Origin: Akkermansiaceae bacterium
GTDB taxonomy: Bacteria; Verrucomicrobiota; Verrucomicrobiia; Verrucomicrobiales; Akkermansiaceae
Assembly: GCA_905182475.1 (NCBI GenBank)
Contig: CAJJBR010000034.1
Span: 1-64,000, forward strand
Direction of reading: 5' to 3'
DNA: 64,000 nt
Below the pieces are notes generated by a model. That model had not been told where the DNA came from, did no database searches, and saw only the letters and a list, made by a program, of their open reading frames with translations. Shown here piece by piece: positions 29,181 through 39,209 of the stretch. The first letter of the stretch is position 1. Every line of letters starts with the position of its first letter. The position numbers were made by a program, and so were the translations under genes.

Positions 29181-30011
29181 TCAATCCTCTACGGGCTCAG
29201 GCGCGATGATGCCCTGCTCGACGAGGAAGTGGTCTGCGGCTCCTACTGTCATCTCGAAATTCCCGTGGTGGACGTTGAAGTTGAAGAAGCTGTGATCGGC
29301 TCCCATGAAGTCGAGTAGCTGCACCTTGTTCCTACGCCATTTCATGCGGCGGCAGAAGGAGGCAACCTCCTCAAAAGGTGTCACGCGGTCGGACTTTCCG
29401 TGGAGGAAGAGCATGGCCGGGAGTTTTCTGCGTAGAAGGTCATTTGGGCTGAGATGCTTCGCGGTTTTTGGATCCGGGAACTTGTCGCCGAGTTGCCCCT
29501 TCGGTCCGGTGTTCACCAGCGCGCTGAATAGAACCATCGCCTTCGGCAGGAAAGGGGGGGCGTATTCCTTTTCCTTCCTCATCACCAAAAGCAGTGCGAG
29601 GTAGGCGCCACCGGATGCGCCGCTGAGAGCGATGTTGGTGGTATCGATACCGAGATTCTTCGCATTCTCATGAAGCCACACGATCGCGTCCTGCGCATCT
29701 TCAAGGGCTTCCATCGGGTTTCCATTTCCGGAAGATCCTGTCCGGTAGCTGAAAGTCACGGCCACCGCACCACGGCTGGCGAAGTGATGGCAGTGGGGGA
29801 CGAACTGGCTGACCATCGAGGTATCCCAGAAGCCACCGTGGAAGAACGCCACCACAGGACGCTCACCTGTTGCGATCCCATCCGGAAAAAATACGTGGGC
29901 GAGGAGATCCACTCCATCGCGGGTCGCGTAAATGTAACTGGAGGCGGATTTCAGGAGTTCCTTGTCACGGGACTCGCCGATGGGGGCGACCTTTTGTAAA
30001 ATGTGGCTCAT
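29181..30011 (-). CDS. Alpha/beta hydrolase (esterase/lipase-like)
   Basis: RPVVAFFHGGFWDTS, ALSGASGGAYLALLL, AMLFLHGKSDRVTPFEE, GADHSFFNF. Confidence 0.85.
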   Translation of the reverse strand: MSHILQKVAPIGESRDKELLKSASSYIYATRDGVDLLAHVFFPDGIATGERPVVAFFHGGFWDTSMVSQFVPHCHHFASRGAVAVTFSYRTGSSGNGNPMEALEDAQDAIVWLHENAKNLGIDTTNIALSGASGGAYLALLLVMRKEKEYAPPFLPKAMVLFSALVNTGPKGQLGDKFPDPKTAKHLSPNDLLRRKLPAMLFLHGKSDRVTPFEEVASFCRRMKWRRNKVQLLDFMGADHSFFNFNVHHGNFEMTVGAADHFLVEQGIIAPEPVED

Positions 30012-30100
30012 GACTGAAAACGCGGCATATCAGACGTATCCATAAAACTGCGTGGATTTGTTTGTTGTGATTATGGGGTGTTTGTCCAATCGTTTCGGTA

Positions 30101-30979
30101 ATGAAAGCGTTTATTTTGGTCTTTGGGCTCATGATACCATCAGTTTGCACCGTTAACGCCGATCTCAGGCAAAATCTTGAGTCCAGCTACAACATCTGGA
30201 GAACCTCTCTTATCAAGAAGGATGCCCGTACATGGCAGCAGATCACAGCACCTCACCGCCAGATGGAAGTGCGCAACCGTATCGTCTCCGAGAAACAACC
30301 ATTTCCCGCAGCTGTTTTCGATCTTCCCGCGCCGCCTCCACCTCTAACAGGTCTGAAATTTTTGGTAGCAAAACAAAATGGCGCGACGGCAAAATCCGCC
30401 TACTTTGGGAAAGTCGATTTCGGCGTTGGGGGAACTCCTACTGATAATCTTCTCGTCCTCACATACGTTAAAGGTGCTCGCGGCTGGTTCTATGACCGCG
30501 CGGACTTCGTTAATCTAACAGCTCTACAGGAAGTCCGTAAGGAGCTGTCCTCCGGCGATCTCTCCTACTTGAACGGCGTCCCCGAGGCGCAGCCCTCCGG
30601 AATTGTTCCGCCGACTCCAATCGCAGCGAACCCCGCGACTACCATCGCCAAGGTTTACGTCTTCTGCCCCGGTCGGGAAGTGCAAGTTCAGATCAACAAG
30701 ATCAGTCGCCATCGCTTCGCCAACGCAAAGGATGCGGACATCGTCATTGGCGGCGCCCGCCTCGGCTCCAATGAAGTTCAATACGCCATCAAGCCCCTCG
30801 AAGGAGGTACAGGCCAGGAGGCGATGACCATACGAGTCTATCTCTTCTCCCAGGTCGAAGGCAGCAAGCCGATCAAAGCCTTTGAATATCAGATCGAGGA
30901 AAAGGAGCCGTTCAAGCCCTTTGGTAGTGGCAGTTTCGCGCTGGATGAGGCTACAGCTGCGAAGCTGAGCGGAAGGTAG
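30101..30979 (+). CDS. Hypothetical exported protein
   Basis: Signal-like N-terminus MKAFILVFGLMIPSVCTVNADLRQNLESSYNIWRTSLIKKD; no family recognised. Confidence 0.65.
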   Translation: MKAFILVFGLMIPSVCTVNADLRQNLESSYNIWRTSLIKKDARTWQQITAPHRQMEVRNRIVSEKQPFPAAVFDLPAPPPPLTGLKFLVAKQNGATAKSAYFGKVDFGVGGTPTDNLLVLTYVKGARGWFYDRADFVNLTALQEVRKELSSGDLSYLNGVPEAQPSGIVPPTPIAANPATTIAKVYVFCPGREVQVQINKISRHRFANAKDADIVIGGARLGSNEVQYAIKPLEGGTGQEAMTIRVYLFSQVEGSKPIKAFEYQIEEKEPFKPFGSGSFALDEATAAKLSGR

Positions 30980-31032
30980 CGAAGGCCAAGGGGCTGCGTT
31001 CTACTGCTCGGTATTCTAGGTCTTTAGAAAAC

Positions 31033-31055
31033 GGAGGGGCGAACGCTGGTTCGCC
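31033..31055. repeat. GGGGCGAAC palindrome family, copy 1
   Basis: cggaggggcgaacgctggttcgcc. Confidence 0.8.
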
Positions 31056-31071
31056 ATCCGAAACATAAGAC

Positions 31072-31101
31072 CGGAGGGGCGAACCAGTGTTCGCCCCTCC
31101 G
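31072..31101. repeat. GGGGCGAAC palindrome family, copy 2 (perfect 13-bp arms)
   Basis: cggaggggcgaac-cagt-gttcgcccctccg. Confidence 0.92.
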
Positions 31102-31121
31102 TTGGTTTCCTCCACTCCTTG

Positions 31122-32495
31122 TTACGCGGAGTAGCGGCTCCTGCCTCCGCCGCCGGAGCCGGAGCGGCGACGTGCGGCTCCGCTGGTACGGCTGCCACCG
31201 CCTTGGCTGGAGGAGTTGCCACCACCGCCTTGGCGACGTCCGCCGCCACCACCACCACCGCCTTGTCTACCACGGCCACCACCGCCGCTGCCTTGTTTGA
31301 TCTTGGGGGGCTTGAAGCCGGAGCGATGTTTTTCAACAAGAGCTTCGCTGTGCCATTGCTGGGCGGTATCGCGTGGGATGGGTTGCTTGATGACTTTTTC
31401 GATATCGCGGAGGAAATCGATTTCGTCCTCTGCGCAGAATGAGACGGCCAGGCCGGCTGCTCCCGCACGTCCGGTGCGGCCGATGCGGTGCACGTATGCT
31501 TCAGGTTCGTTGGGAAGATCGTAGTTCACGACGAGTCCCACGTCTTTCACGTCGACCCCGCGGGCTGCGACGTCCGTTGCGACGAGAACCGGAATTTCAC
31601 CGCGTTTGAATTTGGCGAGCGCACGTTCCCGTTGTGCTTGGGATTTGTTGCCGTGGATTGCCTCGGCCTCGTATCCGGCTTCGGTGAGTGCTTTGGCGAT
31701 CTTGTTGGAGCCGTGTTTGGTGCGGCCGAAGACGATGGTGAGCTTTGCTTCCTTCGCTTGGCTCTGTTTTTCCAAGAGCTCTTGGAGGAGATACATTTTG
31801 TTGCCACGATCCACGAAGCAAAGCTTCTGCTCGATACGCTCGGCGGTGGTAACCTCCGGGGTGATAGTGACGCGTGCGGGATTGTGCAGGATGGTCTGGG
31901 CAAGAGAGACGATGCTCGGCGCGAGGGTGGCGGAGAAGAACAGCGATTGTTTTTTCTTAGGGACAAGGGCGAGGATCTTTTTCACATCGCGCAGGAAACC
32001 CATGTCGAGCATGCGGTCTACCTCGTCGAGCACGAGGAACTCGACTCCTGAGAGATCGACGTAGCCTTGATCGATGAGATCTAGAAGACGACCCGGGCAG
32101 GCGACGAGAACATCGACACCCCTGCGCATTGCGGAGACCTGGGGATTTTGGCCGACGCCACCGTAAATAAGTGTCTGGCTGAAACGGATTTTCTGGCCGT
32201 AGGTGTTGAATGATTTGCCTACCTGGATGGCGAGCTCGCGGGTGGGTGCGAGCACGAGGCAGCGACATTGCTTTGTCCCTATGCGCTTGGGGTTCGTGTG
32301 TAGTTCGTGCAGGACGGGGAGGGCGAAGGAGGCAGTTTTCCCGGTGCCTGTCTGCGCGCAGCCGAGGAGGTCGCGTCCCTCGAGAAGGAGCGGGATTGCC
32401 TGCGCTTGGACAGGCGAGGGGGTGATGTATTCGAGTTCGTTGAGAACTTGTTTCAAGGGCGCGGCAAGAGCCATCGCTTCAAATGTAGCGGTCAT
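31122..32495 (-). CDS. rhlE: DEAD-box RNA helicase with Gly-rich C-terminus (RhlE-like)
   Basis: ITPSPVQAQAIPLLL, GCAQTGTGKTASFALPVL, PTRELAIQV, DEVDRMLDMGF, SATLAPS, HRIGRTGRAG; GGGGRGRQGGGGGGGG tail. Confidence 0.93.
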   Translation of the reverse strand: MTATFEAMALAAPLKQVLNELEYITPSPVQAQAIPLLLEGRDLLGCAQTGTGKTASFALPVLHELHTNPKRIGTKQCRCLVLAPTRELAIQVGKSFNTYGQKIRFSQTLIYGGVGQNPQVSAMRRGVDVLVACPGRLLDLIDQGYVDLSGVEFLVLDEVDRMLDMGFLRDVKKILALVPKKKQSLFFSATLAPSIVSLAQTILHNPARVTITPEVTTAERIEQKLCFVDRGNKMYLLQELLEKQSQAKEAKLTIVFGRTKHGSNKIAKALTEAGYEAEAIHGNKSQAQRERALAKFKRGEIPVLVATDVAARGVDVKDVGLVVNYDLPNEPEAYVHRIGRTGRAGAAGLAVSFCAEDEIDFLRDIEKVIKQPIPRDTAQQWHSEALVEKHRSGFKPPKIKQGSGGGGRGRQGGGGGGGGRRQGGGGNSSSQGGGSRTSGAARRRSGSGGGGRSRYSA

Positions 32496-32705
32496 ATCTT
32501 TATTAGGTGTGCCAGCCTCTACCGTGGATCGGCGGCTGTCGGTGTCGATGAGGGGGTGGTGTGAACCTCTTTCAATCCCTCATCGATGAAGACCGGAAAA
32601 AGCGAAGTCGCTGTGCGACAACTGACGGCGCGAATGGCCGTCTGAGGCAGGGCTATAGTAGGAAACCGGGGAATGGCAAGCCCCGTTATTTAAGTTTTTG
32701 TATTT

Positions 32706-32730
32706 GGAGGGGCGAACGCTGGTTCGCCCC
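32706..32730. repeat. GGGGCGAAC palindrome family, copy 3
   Basis: ggaggggcgaacgctggttcgcccc. Confidence 0.88.
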
Positions 32731-32899
32731 AATCAATGAATCTTTGAGGGCGGCTCATATGGCCATAAATCGAGCCTCCGATAAGAGTAATAACTATCGA
32801 AATTGTCATCCAGAGAATCCACTTTTTTATCTGCGGGGCTGGAGAGAATATTGAAAGATGTAACACAGATCTTGCCTCGCGGACGAGTCCGCCGTTGGT

Positions 32900-35194
32900 C
32901 TATTTGAGGTCGGCGGCGGTGTAAGGACGGCCGGATTGGGAGGCGGTTTCCTTGCGGAGCTTTTTGATGAGATCTGCGGAGACGGCGTCGGCTTTGTTCG
33001 ACCAAGCGTTGCGGGTGTAGGTCATGATGTCCGCGATCTTCTCGTCGGTGAACGTGGGATTCACGTAGAGGGCGGGCATTTCTGCGGGGGTCTCGTATTT
33101 GATGCCGTTGACCATGAGTGGGCCGGTGATGCCGTGGAGGAGGATTTTTACGAAGACCTCTTCCTTGCCTGTGACCCATTCTGATTCGTCAAGTGGTGGT
33201 CCGAGTCCGAGGACGCCTGCGCCATCTGGCGCGTGGCAACCGAAGCAAGCAGCTTCACCGTGGAACAGGGATTTGCCCCGGTTGAAGGAAGCAAGTGCTT
33301 TTCCTTTGAGGTCAGGGCCGGTGGGGCCTTTCATCTGGCCAGCCTTTTGGATCCATCCGGCAAGTTCCTTGTCCTTCAGTTTGTCGCCTAATGCTGCTTT
33401 GAAAGCTGATCCGCGATTCGCGAGGCCGGAGAAGGCGGCGGCTTTCACATACTTGTCCTTGGAATCGTTCACGAGGTCATTGACTTTCGCGAAAGCGGCG
33501 GGGGTGGCGATGGGGCCAAGAGCGCGAGTGAGGTAGATTTTGATCTCGTCGTTGGCTGGTTTATGATCGAGGAGTTGTTTCTCCAATTTGAGGAGCTCCG
33601 GGTGGGTGAGGGAGTTCGCTGCCCAGAGGGCGGAGACGACGACCTTCTTGTCCTTCGCGTTGAGAGCTGTGGCGATGGGTGCGGCGGTCAGGGCTCCCAT
33701 GCCTTCGAGAGTCCAGATGGCGTGGATTTGGCCGAGGGGGTAATCGTTCATCCCGGCGAGTTTTTCCAAAAGAGCTACTGTTGCTCCATCTGCCTCGCGG
33801 GTGCCGAGGACGCGCTGCGCCATATCGCGGTGCCAGCCGTTCGGATGGATGAGGAGTTTTACAAGTTCTTCATTGGAGAGAGTGTCCATGTTCGGGACTT
33901 TCTCGACTTTTCCTTTCTTGTGGGAAATTCGGTAGATGCGGCCATGGCCGGTGCCGGGACCGTCCAGACCTTGGTTGATGTAATACTCACGCAGGTAGGA
34001 GGTGACGTAGGTTTTGTGCTGGATGATGCCATGATACATATCCAGGAGGTAGACGCTGCCGTCGGGAGCATTGTAGATGTTCACAGGGCGGAAGCGCTCG
34101 TCCGTGGATGCTAGCCATTCCTTGTCCTTGTAGGTGTGTGCTCCTTTGAGCTTGGTGCCGGATTCGCTGATATCGATGGCCTTGACGAGGTTGATTGAAG
34201 CCTCCGTGCTGAGACCTTTGCCTACCCAATCGGACGGGAAGTTTGACCCACGGTAGACGGTGATACCTGCGGCACCGGTGCAGGAGAGAAGTTTGTAGGT
34301 TTTCGGATCGAGTGTGTTGGAACCGTAGCCGTTGGACTTTTGGATGTATGCTCGGTTGAGGCCGGGGGTGACTCGGATGGGGAAGGGTACGTTGGAGCCG
34401 AGTCTCTCTGTGCTGGTGACTTTGATCTTCACCCCAGGGTTCCCCTCGAGGAGGTTTGGGGCGATAAATTCCCCCATAAGGAAAGTGGAGTTGTTGTTGT
34501 GGTAGATGCGTCCGTAGTTATCGAAAGCTACGCCCCATTGTCCACGGAAAGGAGTAGCCTCTACGATCCACTTGTCGCCATCACGTTTGATGCGCTGGCT
34601 TGATTTTGCATTGTAGAGCCAGTTATCAAGACCGCGGACAAGGCCGTTCGGGCGGTGCTCGACGTTGCCGCCTTGGATGTAACTTGAAACCGCAACGGTA
34701 GGTTTGCCGACGGGCTTGAGGCCATCTCGTTTGATGAATTGGAGGGAATCCTGATCGGCAAAGAGGATGCCATCCGGATAGACTGCGATGGCTCGTGGAA
34801 GGAGGACTTTTTCGAGGAAGACGGTGCGTTTATCCGCTTTTCCGTCCTTGTCGGTATCTTCGAGGACGATGATACGTCCGAAGGGCTTGTCTTCGTCTTT
34901 GCCATCGATATCGAGCATGTAGCCGATCATTTCACAGACCCAGAGACGTCCTGCTGGATCGTAGTCAAGAGCGACGGGCTTCTCGACCATGGGCTCGGTA
35001 GCGAAAGGGAGCATGGAAAAGCCCTCTGCGACCTCAAAAGATTTCATAGCATCCTCCGGCGAGAGCACGGGGGCTGGCGGAACGAGGTTGGCTGGGACAA
35101 CAGCTTCCATGTTGTCGTGACCCTTGCGATTGCCTTGCTGGGCGAGCAGGGGCGTAGATAGGAGCAGGAGTGTGGCTAGGGCTTTGTGGAGCAT
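32900..35194 (-). CDS. PVC-type heme-binding (CxxCH) protein with membrane-bound dehydrogenase-like domain
   Basis: FEVAEGFSMLPFATEPMVEKPVALDYDPAGRLWVCEMIGY; EAACFGCHAPDGAGVLGLGPPL near C-terminus. Confidence 0.9.
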   Translation of the reverse strand: MLHKALATLLLLSTPLLAQQGNRKGHDNMEAVVPANLVPPAPVLSPEDAMKSFEVAEGFSMLPFATEPMVEKPVALDYDPAGRLWVCEMIGYMLDIDGKDEDKPFGRIIVLEDTDKDGKADKRTVFLEKVLLPRAIAVYPDGILFADQDSLQFIKRDGLKPVGKPTVAVSSYIQGGNVEHRPNGLVRGLDNWLYNAKSSQRIKRDGDKWIVEATPFRGQWGVAFDNYGRIYHNNNSTFLMGEFIAPNLLEGNPGVKIKVTSTERLGSNVPFPIRVTPGLNRAYIQKSNGYGSNTLDPKTYKLLSCTGAAGITVYRGSNFPSDWVGKGLSTEASINLVKAIDISESGTKLKGAHTYKDKEWLASTDERFRPVNIYNAPDGSVYLLDMYHGIIQHKTYVTSYLREYYINQGLDGPGTGHGRIYRISHKKGKVEKVPNMDTLSNEELVKLLIHPNGWHRDMAQRVLGTREADGATVALLEKLAGMNDYPLGQIHAIWTLEGMGALTAAPIATALNAKDKKVVVSALWAANSLTHPELLKLEKQLLDHKPANDEIKIYLTRALGPIATPAAFAKVNDLVNDSKDKYVKAAAFSGLANRGSAFKAALGDKLKDKELAGWIQKAGQMKGPTGPDLKGKALASFNRGKSLFHGEAACFGCHAPDGAGVLGLGPPLDESEWVTGKEEVFVKILLHGITGPLMVNGIKYETPAEMPALYVNPTFTDEKIADIMTYTRNAWSNKADAVSADLIKKLRKETASQSGRPYTAADLK

Positions 35195-35344
35195 GGTAGT
35201 TTTGATCTTCGGCGAAGATGGATGCATTTTACGCTGTGGTCGAACGGTTTTTTACACAGAAATTTCTGAGGGTACCGCTGAAATTCCCAATTCTAACATC
35301 CACGCCACATCCACGTCACCTCTAGGGTTCTGGCTGGGTAGGAC

Positions 35345-36232
35345 CTATCTTTCGATATTGGCAATTTTGTCGAGAAGGCCGTTTACGAAACGACGGGAAT
35401 CGGTGGTGCCGAAACGTTTTGCAAGTTCAAGAGCCTCGTTGATGGCTGCCTTGCGGGGAATGTCCGTGTGCAGGAGTTCGTATGTTGCGAGGCGAAGGAT
35501 GGCCCGATCGACGGGATCGATACGCTCCGGGACATAATTTTCCAAAATCGAACCGATCGAAGCATCAAGAGATTCCTTGTTTGCGAGTACGGAATCAACC
35601 AGGTCATCCGTACTTTTGCGTAGCTCGACGATATCGGATTTGGAGCGGCGGAGTTTGGTGAGGTCTGCCTGCTCGGGAAACTTTTCTGGCTCCTCGACCA
35701 TACGGATCCGGTCGGAGATACGTTGGAGGCGGCGGATGGAGGCGGAGACGGCTTCGAGTTGAGCGGTGAGAGACGGGTGGTCGGCAGAAACTTTCAGAAA
35801 CTGGTCGCGATGGAAGGCGAGGTCTCGGTCGGTTTTGAAAAGGATTTCGAGAGCTGCTTCCATGGACGAGGCGACATCCGAGTCATCGCCATTCTTTGGA
35901 ATGCGGCCGAGTTTCGAAAAGGCGACGTTCCATGACGATTCAAGGGCAAGTAGCCGATTAAGTAGAGTGGAGAGATTTTCTGCCTGTGGAAAGGCAGCGA
36001 GGTGCGCGAGCGCTGGGGTGGAGCGCTCGACGAATTCCGTGATACGCGCATCCCGACCGTGAGCCAAGTGGTGGACGGCGCGGAAGGTTGCGGTCTGAAG
36101 GTTCCTTCTATCGGTTTCTGTGAGAAATTCCCAGAAAGGTTCACGTAGATCGGAAGGATCAGCTCCGCCTTCGAGGTCGGAGCAGTAGAGGAACTGTATG
36201 GCGGCTTCCCTGATTTGCCTGCGGCTTGGCAT
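35345..36232 (-). CDS. nusB: Transcription antitermination protein NusB
   Basis: SRRQIREAAIQFLYCSDL and PVDRAILRLATYELLHTDIPRKAAINEALELAKRFGTTDSRRFVNGLLDKIA. Confidence 0.9.
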   Translation of the reverse strand: MPSRRQIREAAIQFLYCSDLEGGADPSDLREPFWEFLTETDRRNLQTATFRAVHHLAHGRDARITEFVERSTPALAHLAAFPQAENLSTLLNRLLALESSWNVAFSKLGRIPKNGDDSDVASSMEAALEILFKTDRDLAFHRDQFLKVSADHPSLTAQLEAVSASIRRLQRISDRIRMVEEPEKFPEQADLTKLRRSKSDIVELRKSTDDLVDSVLANKESLDASIGSILENYVPERIDPVDRAILRLATYELLHTDIPRKAAINEALELAKRFGTTDSRRFVNGLLDKIANIER

Positions 36233-36234
36233 AA

Positions 36235-36747
36235 TTATTTATTTCTAACTGATTTTCTGTCATCTCTCGGCATGGTCTTCTCGATCTCTGAAAAGACATC
36301 GACCATACCACCGGCGGCGCGCGCGGCTTCGCGGCCACGGTTCATTGATGCCCCGATGCAGCGTGAGTATGCCTGTTTCTCGTTATCGACGAGGAGAACT
36401 TCGTGAATGACAGGGGTAAGTGCTTTGATTGCCAGATCCTGGAGGGCGTTGGTGACGGATCCTGCGACGAGATCGGCATGACCGGTATCGCCTCGGATGA
36501 TTAGTCCGAGGGCGATCACGCAGTTGGTTTCCTCGCGCTCGAGAACGGATGCCACGGCGACGGGAATCTCGAATGCTCCGGGCACCCGGATGAGGTCGAT
36601 TCGAGCCATGGGAATGAGTTCACTGAGTTCGTCGATGGCGTTCTCGACGAGGGAATCGGTGAATTTCTCGTTATATTTGGACGCGACAATACAGATCCTG
36701 ACCTTCTGGCCGATGATCCGTGGCTTTGGCTGCAACGCGGTTGACAT
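36235..36747 (-). CDS. ribH: 6,7-dimethyl-8-ribityllumazine synthase
   Basis: ICIVASKYNEKFTDSLVENA, VPGAFEIPVAVASVL, ALGLIIRGDTGHADLVAGSVTNALQDLAI. Confidence 0.95.
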   Translation of the reverse strand: MSTALQPKPRIIGQKVRICIVASKYNEKFTDSLVENAIDELSELIPMARIDLIRVPGAFEIPVAVASVLEREETNCVIALGLIIRGDTGHADLVAGSVTNALQDLAIKALTPVIHEVLLVDNEKQAYSRCIGASMNRGREAARAAGGMVDVFSEIEKTMPRDDRKSVRNK

Positions 36748-36904
36748 GTAGTGGCTATGGATGCAGCTGGAAAAAATGTCAACTGATGGGCGGAAAAGTT
36801 TGATGGCGGGGTTTGGGCTTTACGGAAGGATAGGGGCTTGTAAACAAAGTGCGTGCGCGGCGAATGAATGTCGTGCGAAAATACCAAACGAACACCTGAT
36901 CCCA

Positions 36905-37327
36905 ATGGACATTCAAATTGCAACCCTTTGCGACTTCGCAGCCGATTACAACGGCAAGCTGGTCATCTCCGGAACTTTCGACACCCTCGCCGCCCGCGCT
37001 TTGCCTGTCGTGCACCCGTCTTGCGCACTCGCGCTTCGTTTCTGCTTCACGCAGGAAGACAAGGGCAAACACAAGCTTTCCATCAACATCATCAACGAGG
37101 ATGGCGAATCGCTCGATCCGAACAATATGCCTATCGAACCTGAGTTCGATGTGGAATTGCCGAACGACGTTCCGTTCCTGACGCGGAACATTGTCATGAA
37201 TCTCCAGGGACTGCGCTTCCCTCAAGACGGCATCTACTCCATCGATATTGGCTGCGACGGCGAATTGCTGGTGCGCCTGCCACTGCGCGTGGTCAAGGTG
37301 AACCAGGACGGCAGCAAAATGGCCTGA
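36905..37327 (+). CDS. DUF6941-like hypothetical protein
   Basis: MDIQIATLCDFAADYNGKLVISGTFDTLAARALPVVHPSCALALRF; start chosen at the internal Met. Confidence 0.6.
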   Translation: MDIQIATLCDFAADYNGKLVISGTFDTLAARALPVVHPSCALALRFCFTQEDKGKHKLSINIINEDGESLDPNNMPIEPEFDVELPNDVPFLTRNIVMNLQGLRFPQDGIYSIDIGCDGELLVRLPLRVVKVNQDGSKMA

Positions 37328-37385
37328 TTTCCCCGCGATTTTTTTTGAATGATGGTTTGCGAAAGGGCGTGATTGGCGTTTCATC

Positions 37386-38189
37386 ATGGGCATGGAAAGG
37401 CAGTATTCATGCGTGATGGTAACAGGGGCGTCTTCTGGTCTCGGTGAAGAGTTTGCGAAGCAATTGGCGGGGAGAACAACTCGGATGGTTCTCGTGGCTC
37501 GGAGGGTGGAGAGAATGGATAGAATCGCTGAGGGAATCCGGACGGCACATCAAGGAATCGAGGTGATGGTGCTGGCTGCGGATCTTGCGGATTCTGCAGC
37601 AAGGGAGGCGCTGAAGGAAAAGACGGAAGGTGCCGGTTTCCATCCCGATCTTCTGATTAACAATGCGGGGCTGGGGGATTACGGGGAATTTGTCACTGCG
37701 GAATGGAATACGCTAGAGGCGATGCTGAAAGTAAATATCGAGGCGCTGACTCATCTCAGCCATCTATTCGCCCCCGGAATGGCGAAAAGGGGCAGGGGGG
37801 CGATTCTCAATGTGTCCTCGTTGGCCAGCACTCTGCCGATACCCGACTTTGCGGTATACGCTGCCACGAAGGCCTACGTGAGCAGTTTCTCAGAAGCGCT
37901 CCGTATCGAACTCGCGGAGAGCGGTGTGGACGTCATGCATTTGTGCCCAGGACCTGTAAAGACCGAGTTCGGTGAAGTATCGAGGCGTAAAGGCGATTCC
38001 GAGGGGATGCCTGCACATGCACTTTTCTATGTGCCGAAAGAGCAGGTTGTTGGAGAGGCGATTGCTGGGCTGAATAGCGGAAAGTCGAGGGTTTTCCCAG
38101 GCCTGAAAATTGCTGCCGCAGGATTGTTGATCGGAGCTATTCCTCTTGTCGCACTGCGGTTGGTTCTTGGGTTTCGGCCAAGGCGCTAG
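37386..38189 (+). CDS. SDR-family short-chain dehydrogenase
   Basis: VMVTGASSGLGEEFAKQLAGR, LLINNAGLGDYGEF, ILNVSSLAS, YAATKAYVSSFSEALRIEL. Confidence 0.93.
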   Translation: MGMERQYSCVMVTGASSGLGEEFAKQLAGRTTRMVLVARRVERMDRIAEGIRTAHQGIEVMVLAADLADSAAREALKEKTEGAGFHPDLLINNAGLGDYGEFVTAEWNTLEAMLKVNIEALTHLSHLFAPGMAKRGRGAILNVSSLASTLPIPDFAVYAATKAYVSSFSEALRIELAESGVDVMHLCPGPVKTEFGEVSRRKGDSEGMPAHALFYVPKEQVVGEAIAGLNSGKSRVFPGLKIAAAGLLIGAIPLVALRLVLGFRPRR

Positions 38190-38466
38190 TGCCCAGAAAA
38201 CCTTAATCTAACGGATGGGGATTTTTAAGGTCTTGAGAAAAAGGCTTCCGATAGTCGCGGAGGGTCAGAAAGCTCGGTGCTTTTTCCCAATAGCTGCGTT
38301 GCGCGTCGAGTCGTGAATCTCGATTGCCTGCGCTCCTCTCCGGCCAAGCGGCGTGTGCCCTCCTCCTCCGGAGGGCATGAATGGTAGCTCTGACTCGCTT
38401 CTTGCGCCTTGCTCTTGGAAAAAATCGCCTTCGCCCATCCGTAGATTAAGGTTTTCAGAACACTAG
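38186..38466. mobile_element. MITE-like non-coding element, about 281 bp, with ~33-bp imperfect terminal inverted repeats
   Basis: ctagtgcccagaaaaccttaatctaacggatggg at left; reverse complement of right end is ctagtgttctgaaaaccttaatctacggatggg. Confidence 0.8.
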
Positions 38467-38522
38467 GTGGATGGGGAATAGCTTAAGCTTTCCAATTTTA
38501 TCAATCCGGCTATATTCCCCTC

Positions 38523-39209
38523 GTGCGCAGATATTCTATCTTTTTCGTAGCCTGTTTGTTGGCTCTTTCTGTGGTGCAATGCTCCCCGATAGGAGGTTCG
38601 AGGGGTCGGGAACGCGATGATGGAACAAAGGTTTCCACATCGAAGATGATGAGGGAAGTTCGGCTTAAGGTCGATCTGGTTCCCAAAGGAACCCACGGGC
38701 GGAAAGTCGTCCGCCCTATGAGGCCGCGTTACATCACGATCCACAGCACGCAGAATTATACGTCTGGCGCGGAAAGGCATTCGCTTGCGCTGAAGCGGGG
38801 AGCGTTGCGTTCTTCTAAGCGCCGTGGAGGGAACCGGATCGGTTATCTAATCTGGCATTTTACGGTGGATGAAAAGAAGGCCATCCAACACATGCCTACC
38901 TCGGAGCAAGGTGAGCATGCGGACTTTGGTGGCCCCGGAAACCTCTACTCGATCGGGATCGAAATGTGCGAGGAGCGGGGATCTAACATCGGGGCAACAG
39001 TGGAGCGCACTGCAAAGCTCACTGCGGTGCTCATGAAGCACAAAGGCATCCCGTTGAAGAATGTTGTTCCGCATTACCGTTGGCCGCGCCGTGGCAAGAC
39101 GCCTGCGAACAAAAACTGCCCGCATTTTCTCTTGGATAATGGCAAGCCAGGGCGGAAGTGGAGGGCGTTCCAGAGGAAAATTAACTACTACTATAAGCGG
39201 TTGGAGTGA
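38523..39209 (+). CDS. N-acetylmuramoyl-L-alanine amidase (amidase_2-like), probable lipoprotein
   Basis: Signal with VVQCS lipobox; RYITIHSTQNY, GYLIWHFTVDEKKAIQHMP, SIGIEMCEE, VVPHYRWPRRGKTPANKNCPHFLL. Confidence 0.85.
   Translation: MRRYSIFFVACLLALSVVQCSPIGGSRGRERDDGTKVSTSKMMREVRLKVDLVPKGTHGRKVVRPMRPRYITIHSTQNYTSGAERHSLALKRGALRSSKRRGGNRIGYLIWHFTVDEKKAIQHMPTSEQGEHADFGGPGNLYSIGIEMCEERGSNIGATVERTAKLTAVLMKHKGIPLKNVVPHYRWPRRGKTPANKNCPHFLLDNGKPGRKWRAFQRKINYYYKRLE

Noticed and set aside
31488-32051. 187-aa plus-strand ORF inside rhlE
   Set aside because: Antisense to conserved helicase motifs; composition is that of a shadow ORF.
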